DNA of 64,000 bases from Shinella zoogloeoides (GTDB lineage Bacteria; Pseudomonadota; Alphaproteobacteria; Rhizobiales; Rhizobiaceae), in assembly GCF_030733845.1 (NCBI RefSeq), contig NZ_CP132312.1:124001-188000 (forward strand). Reading direction: 5' to 3'. The position numbers and the translations under genes are program-made. Every line of letters begins with the position of its first letter. The stretch's first letter is position 1. The notes beneath the pieces are model-generated. The model did not search any database. It saw only the letters and a program-made list of their open reading frames with translations, and was not told where the DNA came from. Below are positions 26,785-34,876 of the stretch, in pieces.

Positions 26785-27855
26785 TCACTGGGCCGTCTTG
26801 ACCCGCGTCCACACGCGGTCCACCTGACGCAGCGCCGGACCCAGATCCTCGAATATCTGGAGACGCGCCATCGTCTCGGCCGGCGGGTTGATTTCCTTGC
26901 TATTCTTGATCTTTTCGACGGTCAATTCCCGCGCCGGCACATTGGCCGTGCCGTTGGTCTGCTGCGAGACGTTGAGGGCGACGATTTCCGGACGCGTATA
27001 GAACTGGAGGAACTTGATGGCGTTCTCCTTGTTCGGCGCGCTCTTCAGCACGCAGATGTCCTCCTGGTACATGGTCGCGCCCTCCTCGGGGATCACGTAG
27101 CCGAGGTCCTTCTCGTTGCCGAAGACGTCGATCATGGCGCCGACGAAGGCGTGGCCGGCGGCTACGTCGCCCGCCTGCACCATAGGCCGTTCGTCATAGG
27201 TGAAGGCCGCGATGTCGGGTTTCATGGCGATGATCGTATCGGCGGCCTGCTGGAGTTCGGCCGGATCGGTCGAGTTGATCTTGTGGCCGTTGAGGATGAG
27301 GCCGACGGCCAGCACTTCGCGCATGTCGTCGAGCAGGGTGAACTTCAGCCCCTTGGCCTTGACCGTCTCGATCAGGTCCTTCCAGCCGGTGATGTCCTTG
27401 CCGAGGATCTTGCGGTTATACATGATGCCCACAGAACCCCACGCATAGGGCAGGCAATATTCGCCGTTCGGGTCGCTCTTTGCGCGCAGGAAGGCCGGAT
27501 CGATGTTCTTGAAGCCCTCATAGGTATTGATGTCGGTCTTTTCGAGGAGGTCGAGCTTGGCCATGATGTCCTGCATGTGCACGGACGGGAAGACCACGTC
27601 ATAGCCCGTCGCGCCGCCCTGGATCTTCGCCAGCATCTCCTCGTTGGAGGAATAGGTCGAGAGGTTGACCTTGATCTTGGTCTCCTCCTCGAATTTCTTC
27701 AGCACTTCCGGATTGATGTATTCACCCCAGTTGTAGACGTTGAGCTCGCTGGCGCCGGCGACACCGGCGGCCGCCAGGAGGGCGGCGAGGGAAAGGGCGG
27801 TGCGGCGCGTCAAGGCGCGAAGGCCGGATGCGCCGGCACGATCTGATTTCGTCAT
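26785..27855 (-). CDS. Spermidine/putrescine-type ABC substrate-binding protein (PotD-like), system 1
   Basis: 356-residue periplasmic protein. A signal peptide covers about residues 1-35 (two arginines at TRRTAL, then Ala/Leu-rich core ending AGVAGAS). The mature protein starts ELNVYNWGEYINPEVLKKFE, the classical PotD/PotF opening, and contains YAWGSVGIMYNRK. It is transcribed away from its ATPase and permease genes (potA/B/C-like, 28019-30846), an unusual split in which the RpiR regulator shares its transcript. The ligand could be a polyamine or an amine conjugate. Confidence 0.88.
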   Translation of the reverse strand: MTKSDRAGASGLRALTRRTALSLAALLAAAGVAGASELNVYNWGEYINPEVLKKFEEETKIKVNLSTYSSNEEMLAKIQGGATGYDVVFPSVHMQDIMAKLDLLEKTDINTYEGFKNIDPAFLRAKSDPNGEYCLPYAWGSVGIMYNRKILGKDITGWKDLIETVKAKGLKFTLLDDMREVLAVGLILNGHKINSTDPAELQQAADTIIAMKPDIAAFTYDERPMVQAGDVAAGHAFVGAMIDVFGNEKDLGYVIPEEGATMYQEDICVLKSAPNKENAIKFLQFYTRPEIVALNVSQQTNGTANVPARELTVEKIKNSKEINPPAETMARLQIFEDLGPALRQVDRVWTRVKTAQ

Positions 27856-27988
27856 TGAATACTCTCCTCTGGTGGTTCGGCCGTTCTGGCCCCGGCGCTT
27901 TCCTTTGCGCCGCCTGTTCCCGTCCCGGCTTCTTTCGGCCGTTGACTTGGATGGGTAAATGGTATCCACATATCTAAATCGCACAAGC

Positions 27989-28002
27989 GTTATTTTTATA
28001 AC
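27989..28002. promoter_or_regulatory. AT-rich inverted repeat in the divergent promoter of ABC system 1
   Basis: GTTAT-TTTT-ATAAC is a perfect 5+5 base inverted repeat, 17 bases before the start of the ATPase gene, in an unusually AT-rich stretch between the two divergent units. It is a candidate RpiR operator; no experimental motif is known to me for this regulator. Confidence 0.35.
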
Positions 28003-28018
28003 AAATTGGGGAACGACG

Positions 28019-29101
28019 ATGCGAGAATCCATAGTCCGCCTGGAGAAGGCGGCGAAGGTCTTTGCCACGCCTGAGGGACAGGCGGTGACGGCGCTCGACG
28101 CCATCGACCTCGACGTCCGGCGCAACGAATTCCTGACCCTGCTGGGGCCGTCGGGCTGCGGCAAGACCACCCTGCTCCAGGCGATCAGCGGTTTCGTGGA
28201 ACTCGATTCCGGCCGCATCCTGATCGACGGCGAGGACATGACGGACCGGCCGCCTTATCGCCGCCCTGTCAACACGGTGTTCCAGAACTATGCGCTCTTC
28301 CCGCATATGACGGTGGGCGAGAACACCGGCTATGCGCTGGAAGTCGCCGGCGTCGCCAAGCCCGAGCGGATGAGGCGCGTGGCTGATGCGCTCGCGATGG
28401 TCGGCCTGGAAGGGCTGGAAAGCCGCAAGCCGCGCCAGCTTTCCGGCGGCCAGCAGCAGCGCGTGGCGCTCGCCCGCGCCATCATCGCCCGCCCGAAACT
28501 GCTCCTGCTCGACGAACCGCTTTCGGCGCTCGACAAGAACCTGCGCCAGGCCATGCAGATCGAATTGAAGACATTGCAGAACGAGCTCGGCATCTCCTTC
28601 ATCTTCGTCACCCACGACCAGCAGGAGGCGCTGACCATGTCGGACCGCGTCGCCGTTCTCTCGGGCGGGCGCATCCAGCAGCTCGACACGCCGCGCGCCA
28701 TCTACGACCAGCCGAGGAACAGCTTCGTCGCCAACTTCGTCGGCGCCAGCAATCTCTTCGAGGGAGAGGTCAGCGACGGACAGCTCCTGACGCAGGACGG
28801 CATCGCCATCGCCCACGGCTGCCCCGGCGCGACCGGTGCCGCGACCGCGCTCATCCGCCCGGAACAGTTCTTCCTCACCGAGACGGCCGGCGACACGCCG
28901 GCGCTCGATGTCGACCTGGAGCAGATCGTCTTCGTCGGCTCGACCTTCGAGCTTTTCGGTCGCACGGCGACGGGCCGGCGCGTCATCGCGGAAATTCCCG
29001 CCGCGCGCCGCGGCCTCGTCGGCGCGGTCGAGCAGTCGCGCCGCGCGCGCCTTGCCTACGATCCGGCGGCCGTGCACCTCATTCCGGCGGAGGCTGCCTG
29101 A
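28019..29101 (+). CDS. Polyamine-type ABC transporter ATPase (PotA-like), system 1
   Basis: 360-residue ATPase. Walker [11 protein letters not shown]-loop [10 protein letters not shown], signature [15 protein letters not shown], Walker [13 protein letters not shown], and a C-terminal TOBE domain (about residues 270-355). The ATG at 28019 ([10 protein letters not shown]) lies after GGGGAACG; the longer frame starts inside the promoter. It is first gene of an operon with two permeases and a P1-family aminopeptidase. Confidence 0.9.
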   Translation: MRESIVRLEKAAKVFATPEGQAVTALDAIDLDVRRNEFLTLLGPSGCGKTTLLQAISGFVELDSGRILIDGEDMTDRPPYRRPVNTVFQNYALFPHMTVGENTGYALEVAGVAKPERMRRVADALAMVGLEGLESRKPRQLSGGQQQRVALARAIIARPKLLLLDEPLSALDKNLRQAMQIELKTLQNELGISFIFVTHDQQEALTMSDRVAVLSGGRIQQLDTPRAIYDQPRNSFVANFVGASNLFEGEVSDGQLLTQDGIAIAHGCPGATGAATALIRPEQFFLTETAGDTPALDVDLEQIVFVGSTFELFGRTATGRRVIAEIPAARRGLVGAVEQSRRARLAYDPAAVHLIPAEAA

Positions 29102-29102
29102 C

Positions 29103-30005
29103 ATGTCGTCCATCGCCTCCCGCCGCCGTGCCCAGCTTGCCGTCCTGCTCGGGCCGGTCTCGCTTTTCCTCGCGGTCTTCTTCCTCGGCCCGCTCTCCAT
29201 CATGATCGTGACGAGCTTCCTCGCGCCCGGCCTTTACGGCGGCGTGGAATGGGTCTGGTATCCGCATAACTACGGCCGCATCCTCGGCTTTGCCGATCCC
29301 ATGTTCGAGGATTTCGACCCGGTCTATATCGCGATTTTCCTCCGCTCGCTGCGGATCGCGGCGCTGACGGTGGTCGCAACGCTTCTCGTCTGCTACCCGG
29401 CCGCCTTCTGTATCAGCCGTCTTTCTGAGCGCTGGAAGAACTTCTGCCTCTTCCTCATCACGCTGCCCTTCTTCGCCAGCCTCATCGTGCGGCTCTTCGT
29501 CTGGGTGCTGATCCTGCGCCAGACCGGGCTTGCCAACGGTGTGCTTTTGAAGACCGGCCTCATCGCCCGGCCGCTCGACCTCATCTATACCGAGGGCGCG
29601 ATCATCCTCGGCATGGTCTATGTCTTCATTCCCTTCATGTTCATGCCAGTTTATGCCAGCGTCGAAAAGCTCGACTGGACGCTGGTGCGTGCCTCGCTCG
29701 ATCTCGGCGCGGGGCCGGTCCGCACCTTCTGGCGCATCATCCTGCCGCTGACGGCGCCGGGCATTGCCGGCGGGGCGGTCATCGTCTTCATTCCCGCGCT
29801 CGGCAATTTCATCGTCCCGACCATCCTCGGCGGCGCCAAGGTGATGATGCTCGGCAACCTCATCGAGCAGCAGTTCCTTGCCGCGCGCAACTGGCCCTTC
29901 GGCTCGGCGCTCGCCATGATGGTGATGAGCGTCATGCTGGTGCTTCTCTTCATCTATGTGGTCGTTTCCGGCCGCCGCGGCCTCGACGCCGCGCCCGGTC
30001 GCTGA
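29103..30005 (+). CDS. Polyamine-type ABC permease (PotB-like), system 1
   Basis: 300-residue permease with six predicted helices. The start SRRRAQLAVLLGPVSLFLAV is followed by a periplasmic loop and the core; the EAA loop is VRASLDLGAGPVRTFWRIILP near residue 195. FLITLPFFASLIVRLFVW and NFIVPTILGGAKVMMLGNLI are typical PotB segments. One base separates it from the upstream stop. Confidence 0.9.
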   Translation: MSSIASRRRAQLAVLLGPVSLFLAVFFLGPLSIMIVTSFLAPGLYGGVEWVWYPHNYGRILGFADPMFEDFDPVYIAIFLRSLRIAALTVVATLLVCYPAAFCISRLSERWKNFCLFLITLPFFASLIVRLFVWVLILRQTGLANGVLLKTGLIARPLDLIYTEGAIILGMVYVFIPFMFMPVYASVEKLDWTLVRASLDLGAGPVRTFWRIILPLTAPGIAGGAVIVFIPALGNFIVPTILGGAKVMMLGNLIEQQFLAARNWPFGSALAMMVMSVMLVLLFIYVVVSGRRGLDAAPGR

Positions 30006-30015
30006 GGAGAGGGCC

Positions 30016-30846
30016 ATGAAGATTTTCGCCACCCTCGCCCGCGGTAGCCTCCTTGCCTATACCGCTCTGTTCTTCGCCTTCATTTATATCCCGCTGGCGC
30101 TGATCGCGGTCTATTCGTTCAATGCAAACCCGGTCAACATGATGACCTGGACCGGGTTCACCACGGACTGGTACGCCCAGGTCCTCGGCTTCAAGACGAA
30201 GATCTCGGAAAACGCGCTTTATCTCGAATCCACCGACCAGCTCGTTCAGGCCGTGTGGAACAGCGTGAGGATCGCCGCCTCCACCACCGCCATCGCCACC
30301 GTGCTCGGCACGGCAATGGCGATCGCCCTCTACCGTTTCGATTTCTTCGGCCGGCGCTTCTACCGCGTTGTCATGTTCATGCCGATGCTGATGCCGGATA
30401 TCGTGCTCGGCATCGCGCTCCTGATCTTCTTCGTTAATGCCGGCGTCAGCCTCGGCATCGGTACGATTATCATCGGCCAGTGCACCTTCCTGACGTCCTA
30501 TGTCTTCATCGTCGTCACCGCGCGGCTTGCCGGCATGGACCGCACGCTGGAGCACGCTTCGGCGGATCTCGGCGCCAACGAATGGACGACCTTCCGCAGG
30601 GTGGTCTTTCCGCAGCTCCTGCCCGGCATAATCGGCGGCGCGCTGCTCGCCTTCATCATCTCGATGGACGATCTCGTCATCACCTATTTCATCGCCGGCG
30701 TCGACGTCACGACCCTGCCGATGTTCATCTTCGCCATGCTTCGGCGCGGCATCAAGCCGGAGATCAACGCCATCGCCGTGATGATGCTGACCTTCTCCTT
30801 CGTCGTCGCCTCGCTCGGCCTCTACCTTCGCTCCCGGCAGAAATGA
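30016..30846 (+). CDS. Polyamine-type ABC permease (PotC-like), system 1
   Basis: 276-residue permease that pairs with the preceding PotB-like protein. It has the PotC opening FFAFIYIPLALIAVYSFNAN and the EAA loop HASADLGANEWTTFRRVVFP. ISMDDLVITYFIAG near residue 215 is a strong PotC signature. GAGGAGAGGGCC before the ATG is a good ribosome binding site. The peptidase gene follows after one base. Confidence 0.9.
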   Translation: MKIFATLARGSLLAYTALFFAFIYIPLALIAVYSFNANPVNMMTWTGFTTDWYAQVLGFKTKISENALYLESTDQLVQAVWNSVRIAASTTAIATVLGTAMAIALYRFDFFGRRFYRVVMFMPMLMPDIVLGIALLIFFVNAGVSLGIGTIIIGQCTFLTSYVFIVVTARLAGMDRTLEHASADLGANEWTTFRRVVFPQLLPGIIGGALLAFIISMDDLVITYFIAGVDVTTLPMFIFAMLRRGIKPEINAIAVMMLTFSFVVASLGLYLRSRQK

Positions 30847-30847
30847 C

Positions 30848-31966
30848 ATGACCCAAAAGACAAAACCCCGCGCCCGCGATCTCGGCCTGCCCTTCACCGG
30901 ACCCACCGGCCCCCTCAACGCCATCACCGATGTCGAGGGCATCGCCGTCGGCTTCCGCACCCTCCAGGAAGAGACCCCGCGCCCCGGCCGCAAGCTGCCG
31001 GTGCGCACCGGCGTCACCGCCATCCTGCCGCACAGCGGGTGCGAAACGCCCGTGCCCGTCTATGCCGGCGTGCACCGCTTCAACGGCAACGGCGAGATGA
31101 CCGGCACGCACTGGATCGAGGACGGCGGCACCTTCCTCGGGCCGGTCATGATCACCAACACCCACGGCGTCGGCATCACCCATCACGCGACGATCCGCTG
31201 GATGCTGGAGCGCTACGCCTCGACCTACGAGGTCGGCGACCACCTCTGGTTGATGCCCGTCATTGCCGAAACCTATGACGGGGCGCTCAGCGACATCAAC
31301 GGCATGCCGGTGACGGAAGCGGATGCGCGCGCGGCGCTCGAAAACCTTTCGCGTGGTCCCGTTTCGGAAGGCAATTGCGGCGGCGGCACCGGCATGATCG
31401 CCTATGGCTTCAAGGGCGGCACCGGGACCTCCTCCCGCGTCGTCACCTATGCTGGTAAGGACTATACGATCGGAACGCTCGTCCAGGCCAACCATGGCCA
31501 GCGCGATTGGCTGACGATCTGCGGCGTTCCCGTCGGCAAGCACCTGCAGGACAACACACCGCAAAGCCAGCTCAAGGAACGCGGATCGATCATCGTCGTC
31601 ATGGCCACGGACCTCCCGATGGCGCCCCACCAGTTGAAACGCCTTGCCCGCCGCGCCGCCATCGGCATCGGCCGGGGCGGCACGCCGGGCGGCAACAATT
31701 CCGGCGACATCTTCCTCGCCTTCTCCACCGCCAATCCGCAGCCGATACCCCATCGCGCGCCGGAAATGCTCAGGCTTGAAATGGTCAACGACGAATATCT
31801 CGATCCGGCCTATCTGGCGGCGGTGGAGAGCGTCGAGGAGGCCGTGGTGAATGCGATGCTGGCGGCGGAAGATGCCGGCGGCACACCGCATGACCGTCTG
31901 CGCGTTGATGCCATCAGGCATGACGCGCTGATGGCCGTCATGCAGCAATACGGCCGGCGCCTTTAG
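30848..31966 (+). CDS. P1-family N-terminal nucleophile aminopeptidase (DmpA/BapA type)
   Basis: 372-residue autoprocessing aminopeptidase. Family P1 enzymes cut themselves before a serine, which becomes the nucleophile; here the motif is GGNNSGD with Ser285 as the expected new N-terminus, giving alpha and beta chains. Conserved THGVGITHHATI and EGNCGGGTGM segments are also seen. Such enzymes release beta-amino acids or D-/L-residues from small amides and peptides. No signal peptide is visible, so it acts in the cytoplasm. Its one-base spacing to potC implies that it processes the imported compound. Confidence 0.9.
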   Translation: MTQKTKPRARDLGLPFTGPTGPLNAITDVEGIAVGFRTLQEETPRPGRKLPVRTGVTAILPHSGCETPVPVYAGVHRFNGNGEMTGTHWIEDGGTFLGPVMITNTHGVGITHHATIRWMLERYASTYEVGDHLWLMPVIAETYDGALSDINGMPVTEADARAALENLSRGPVSEGNCGGGTGMIAYGFKGGTGTSSRVVTYAGKDYTIGTLVQANHGQRDWLTICGVPVGKHLQDNTPQSQLKERGSIIVVMATDLPMAPHQLKRLARRAAIGIGRGGTPGGNNSGDIFLAFSTANPQPIPHRAPEMLRLEMVNDEYLDPAYLAAVESVEEAVVNAMLAAEDAGGTPHDRLRVDAIRHDALMAVMQQYGRRL

Positions 31967-31984
31967 GACCGGCCGCAGGCGTCG

Positions 31985-32362
31985 TCAGTTCGCGGTGCCG
32001 TCAGGCGTCACGCGCTGGCTGTCGCCGCCGGTGCCGGACTGCTGCGTGGGATCACGGTCCGTCGGCACCGTCTGGCCGCCGCCCGGTACGCTGTCGTCGA
32101 TCGTATCCTGGGTCGGCGTCTGGGTGCCGTTCGTGGTCGAGGAGGTTTGCGAGCTGTCGACCGGACTGGTGGGATCGACCCGCTCGCCCCAGATTTCGAC
32201 GGCCCCCCAGACGAGGAAGGCAAGGGCGAGACTGATGCCGAGAACTTTCAGCACCGGCCGGCCGAGGCCGCCCTGCCGGGTTTCCCGCGCCGCATAGTCC
32301 TTGCGGGCCGGTTCATGGGTGCGGGTCAGCGGATCGCCGCGTTCGTCCTGCTGGTGGGTCAT
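31985..32362 (-). CDS. Small single-pass membrane protein, unrecognised
   Basis: 125 residues. A charged cytoplasmic N-terminus of about 37 residues is followed by one hydrophobic helix (KVLGISLALAFLVWGAVEIW, about 39-58) and a Ser/Thr/Gly/Gln-rich, low-complexity tail of about 65 residues, probably periplasmic and disordered. I do not recognise a family. A CAGGGAG ribosome binding site lies before the ATG, which supports it as a real gene. It is convergent with the P1 peptidase, 18 bases away, and has its promoter in 32363-32425 or reads through from upstream. Confidence 0.7.
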   Translation of the reverse strand: MTHQQDERGDPLTRTHEPARKDYAARETRQGGLGRPVLKVLGISLALAFLVWGAVEIWGERVDPTSPVDSSQTSSTTNGTQTPTQDTIDDSVPGGGQTVPTDRDPTQQSGTGGDSQRVTPDGTAN

Positions 32363-32425
32363 GGCTGAACTCCCTGAAGATCGTGTCAGGGAAGGAACTT
32401 GCGGTCGGCATGAAAGTTCCCGCGC

Positions 32426-33874
32426 TCACGCCTCCGCCGGCCCGTCCAGCCCCAGTGCTTCGATGAGACGGCGCTGTCGCAGCAGGAGATGGGTGAGCGA
32501 GGCGACGTCGCCCTTTGCCGGCTGGTGCGTCATGCCCTCCGCGACCGCTTCCACGATCGCCTCGAGCGTATCGGATATCTCGCGGGAAAGCGCATGCAGT
32601 TCGATAAAGCGTGGATCGACGGCGGCCGCGGCCAGCGTCGCGATGCTCACCCGGCCGATACCTTGCGGCACCTTCGGGCCGGCATCGGCATAACCCTCCG
32701 GCAGGTCGCCCTTGAGATTGGTGACGCGGCGATGAAGGATCACGTCGATGATCTGGTCCACCGCCTGGCAGGCGCCCGCGACGCGGGAGGGATGGTCCGT
32801 ATCGGCCGCCGCATGCGGCAGCAGCTCCAGTTTGCCCGGATGCTGCTCGGCGAGCTTCAGATAGGGCAGCATCGGCCCGCTGAGCACGCCGCTCGCCGCG
32901 CTCTTGAAGAGGTCGGCATCGATGGCCGCATGGCGCACCTGCCCCGAGGTCAGCGCCCGGTCGAGCGCGGGCACATCCACCACCTCGCCGCGATCGTAGT
33001 TGACGACGACCGCGCCGCGGTTCATTGCCGAAAGCACGGTTTCATCGACAATGCCCGCATTGGCATAGCGCCGCGTCGCTTCATCCAGCCGGCCGAGGCC
33101 GACATGCACGGAGAGCACATCGGCGCCCGACGCCGCCTCCAGCGGCGTTTCGGCATAGTCGAAGCCCTCCGCCTCGATCCATTGCCGATGTCCCGGGCGG
33201 GCATGGACCACCACCCGCATGCCGAAGGCGTGCGCGAGTTTCGCCACCTCGCGGCCGATATTGCCGTAGCCGAGCACCGCCATCCGCATGCCCTCGAGCT
33301 TGGCGGTCGGATAGGACTTGAGGTCGCGGCCCGTATCGAAATCGCCGGCCGCGACGCGCTGGTGCAGGAGATCGACCGGCAGGTCGGGCGTCACCTTCAG
33401 CATCGCCTTCATCACCATCTGCGCCGTCGCGCGGCTGTTAATGCCGGGCGTGTTCATCAGCGGCGCCGCGCCGCCCTCTCCGTCGCCGCCGCCCCAGGAG
33501 GCCGAGCCCATATTGCCGGTGCCCGCGCCGATGCGCACGCCGCCGAGCGGGAAGATCGCCTGTTTGGGGATGAAGGTCGCGGCCGCGATCAGCGCGTCGT
33601 AGCGGCCGTCGGCCGTCTGCGCGATGATCTCGGCCTCGGCGCTGAGATCGGGTTGGTAGAAGAAATGGATGCCCGGCGGCAGCTCTTCCTTCTCGTACGC
33701 GCCCTCATGGAACGTCCCGCCCCGCGCCTCGATATGCGCCCGCACCTCGCCGGGGTCCGGCTTGCCCTCCGGATCGAACCGCAGGCCGACAAGGTCGGCG
33801 ATCAGCACCTTATAGGCGCGTTGCGGATCCTCCGGCCGTGCCGCATCGTCCGAAGCCGCTTCTCGATCCTGCAT
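32426..33874 (-). CDS. D-2-hydroxyacid dehydrogenase family protein with C-terminal extension
   Basis: 482-residue NAD-dependent enzyme of the SerA/D-isomer 2-hydroxyacid dehydrogenase family. The Rossmann motif is VLGYGNIGREVAKLAHAFGM, and the catalytic arginine is in VVVNYDRGEVVDV with the catalytic histidine in ELLPHAAADT. The usual acidic residue of the DxFxxEP segment is not obvious (DADLFKSAAS here), and about 90 C-terminal residues form a helical extension that is not an ACT domain. The ATG at 33874 has GGGAGGGGC before it. It lies 67 bases after an HTH regulator on the same strand. The substrate is unknown. Confidence 0.8.
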   Translation of the reverse strand: MQDREAASDDAARPEDPQRAYKVLIADLVGLRFDPEGKPDPGEVRAHIEARGGTFHEGAYEKEELPPGIHFFYQPDLSAEAEIIAQTADGRYDALIAAATFIPKQAIFPLGGVRIGAGTGNMGSASWGGGDGEGGAAPLMNTPGINSRATAQMVMKAMLKVTPDLPVDLLHQRVAAGDFDTGRDLKSYPTAKLEGMRMAVLGYGNIGREVAKLAHAFGMRVVVHARPGHRQWIEAEGFDYAETPLEAASGADVLSVHVGLGRLDEATRRYANAGIVDETVLSAMNRGAVVVNYDRGEVVDVPALDRALTSGQVRHAAIDADLFKSAASGVLSGPMLPYLKLAEQHPGKLELLPHAAADTDHPSRVAGACQAVDQIIDVILHRRVTNLKGDLPEGYADAGPKVPQGIGRVSIATLAAAAVDPRFIELHALSREISDTLEAIVEAVAEGMTHQPAKGDVASLTHLLLRQRRLIEALGLDGPAEA

Positions 33875-33941
33875 GGCGCCCCTCCCTGCTCGTTCTTTCG
33901 TAGGCGAGTTTTCCGGGACCGGCAAGCGGCGTGCCGGCGGC

Positions 33942-34736
33942 CTATGCGTCGCTGAAGGGAATGGAGGCCGCCGGGTTTTCGCTCATGTCGAGGAATTCGC
34001 GCACCGTCGGGGGAAGCTGCCGCGAGCCCGGCTGCAGCACGCCGCAGCGGGAAAGCAGCTGCCGCCGGTCGGTATCCGTGCCGAGATGGCGCCAGATGAC
34101 GCGCGATGCATAGGGAAGGTTCTGCTTTCGCCAGGAAACGCCGAGCGTCATGCCCTTCAGGTAGAGGCGCTGGTGCGTTTCGAACGGCGTCAGGATCGTC
34201 TGCGCGATCATCGGCTCCGGCCCGGTGCTGCGCTCGACGATAAAGATGCGATTGCGAAGAAAGGAGGCGAGCCCGACATATTTCGAGAACTGGCGGATTT
34301 CGTGCGGCCGGTCCTGGATGCGTTCGATCGATTTCACGCGCACCGCGCCTTCATGCTCGTCCAGCCGGGCGCACGAACAGACGATCATGCCCGGCCACGA
34401 CAGGGAGACATGATAGGTCTGGTAGTAGCCGAGATGCCGGCGCAGGGATTGCAGGTTGCCGGGAAAGCAGGCGTGCAGCACGTCCGTCCCGAAAGACCCG
34501 CCCGCCGCGTTCACCAGGTGCTGCTCGAACAATGCCGGGTCGAGCGAGAAATCCGCCGGCCGGACGCCGAAGAAGGCGGCGATCCGCGCCAGGTTGTGCG
34601 GCGAAGGCGCCGCCTCGCCGTTCACATAGCGGTTGAACTGCTGCCGGTTGATGCCGAGCTGGCGGCAGATTTCCGACACCGACTTGCGCATGCTGCAGGC
34701 GTGCCGGAGATTGATGGAAAAGGGCGTCGATTGCAT
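33942..34736 (-). CDS. HTH (XRE-like) transcriptional regulator
   Basis: 264-residue protein. An N-terminal XRE-type helix-turn-helix is seen at SVSEICRQLGINRQQFNRYV then NGEAAPSPHNLARIAAFFGV (about residues 19-58). The remaining 200 residues are an unnamed sensor domain without a motif that I can assign. It is divergent from the gene for a peptide-type binding protein, and a triplet of 10-base-spaced repeats lies in the shared promoter. The dehydrogenase gene follows on the same strand. Confidence 0.8.
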   Translation of the reverse strand: MQSTPFSINLRHACSMRKSVSEICRQLGINRQQFNRYVNGEAAPSPHNLARIAAFFGVRPADFSLDPALFEQHLVNAAGGSFGTDVLHACFPGNLQSLRRHLGYYQTYHVSLSWPGMIVCSCARLDEHEGAVRVKSIERIQDRPHEIRQFSKYVGLASFLRNRIFIVERSTGPEPMIAQTILTPFETHQRLYLKGMTLGVSWRKQNLPYASRVIWRHLGTDTDRRQLLSRCGVLQPGSRQLPPTVREFLDMSENPAASIPFSDA

Positions 34737-34759
34737 GGCTCACTCCAGAATGGAGGAGA

Positions 34760-34786
34760 GCGTAAAGCAGCGTAAATCCGCGTCAA
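34760..34786. promoter_or_regulatory. Three 10-base-spaced direct repeats in a divergent promoter
   Basis: GCGTAAA occurs at 34760-34766 and 34770-34776, and GCGTCAA at 34780-34786, exactly one helical turn apart. The array lies 24 bases before the HTH regulator start and about 90 bases before the binding-protein start. It is a strong candidate operator for that regulator; assignment is inference. Confidence 0.5.
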
Positions 34787-34876
34787 GTCGTGAAATTCTC
34801 ACCCGGCCATATGTTCGCTACGACTTGTCATACGGCTCCGGTCGTCTCCGGGGTGCAAAAATGGGGAACCAACGAC

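Noticed and set aside
32489..33955. 488-residue plus-strand open frame
   Set aside because: Antisense to the 2-hydroxyacid dehydrogenase, which has Rossmann and catalytic motifs and a ribosome binding site; the plus frame has no recognisable motif.
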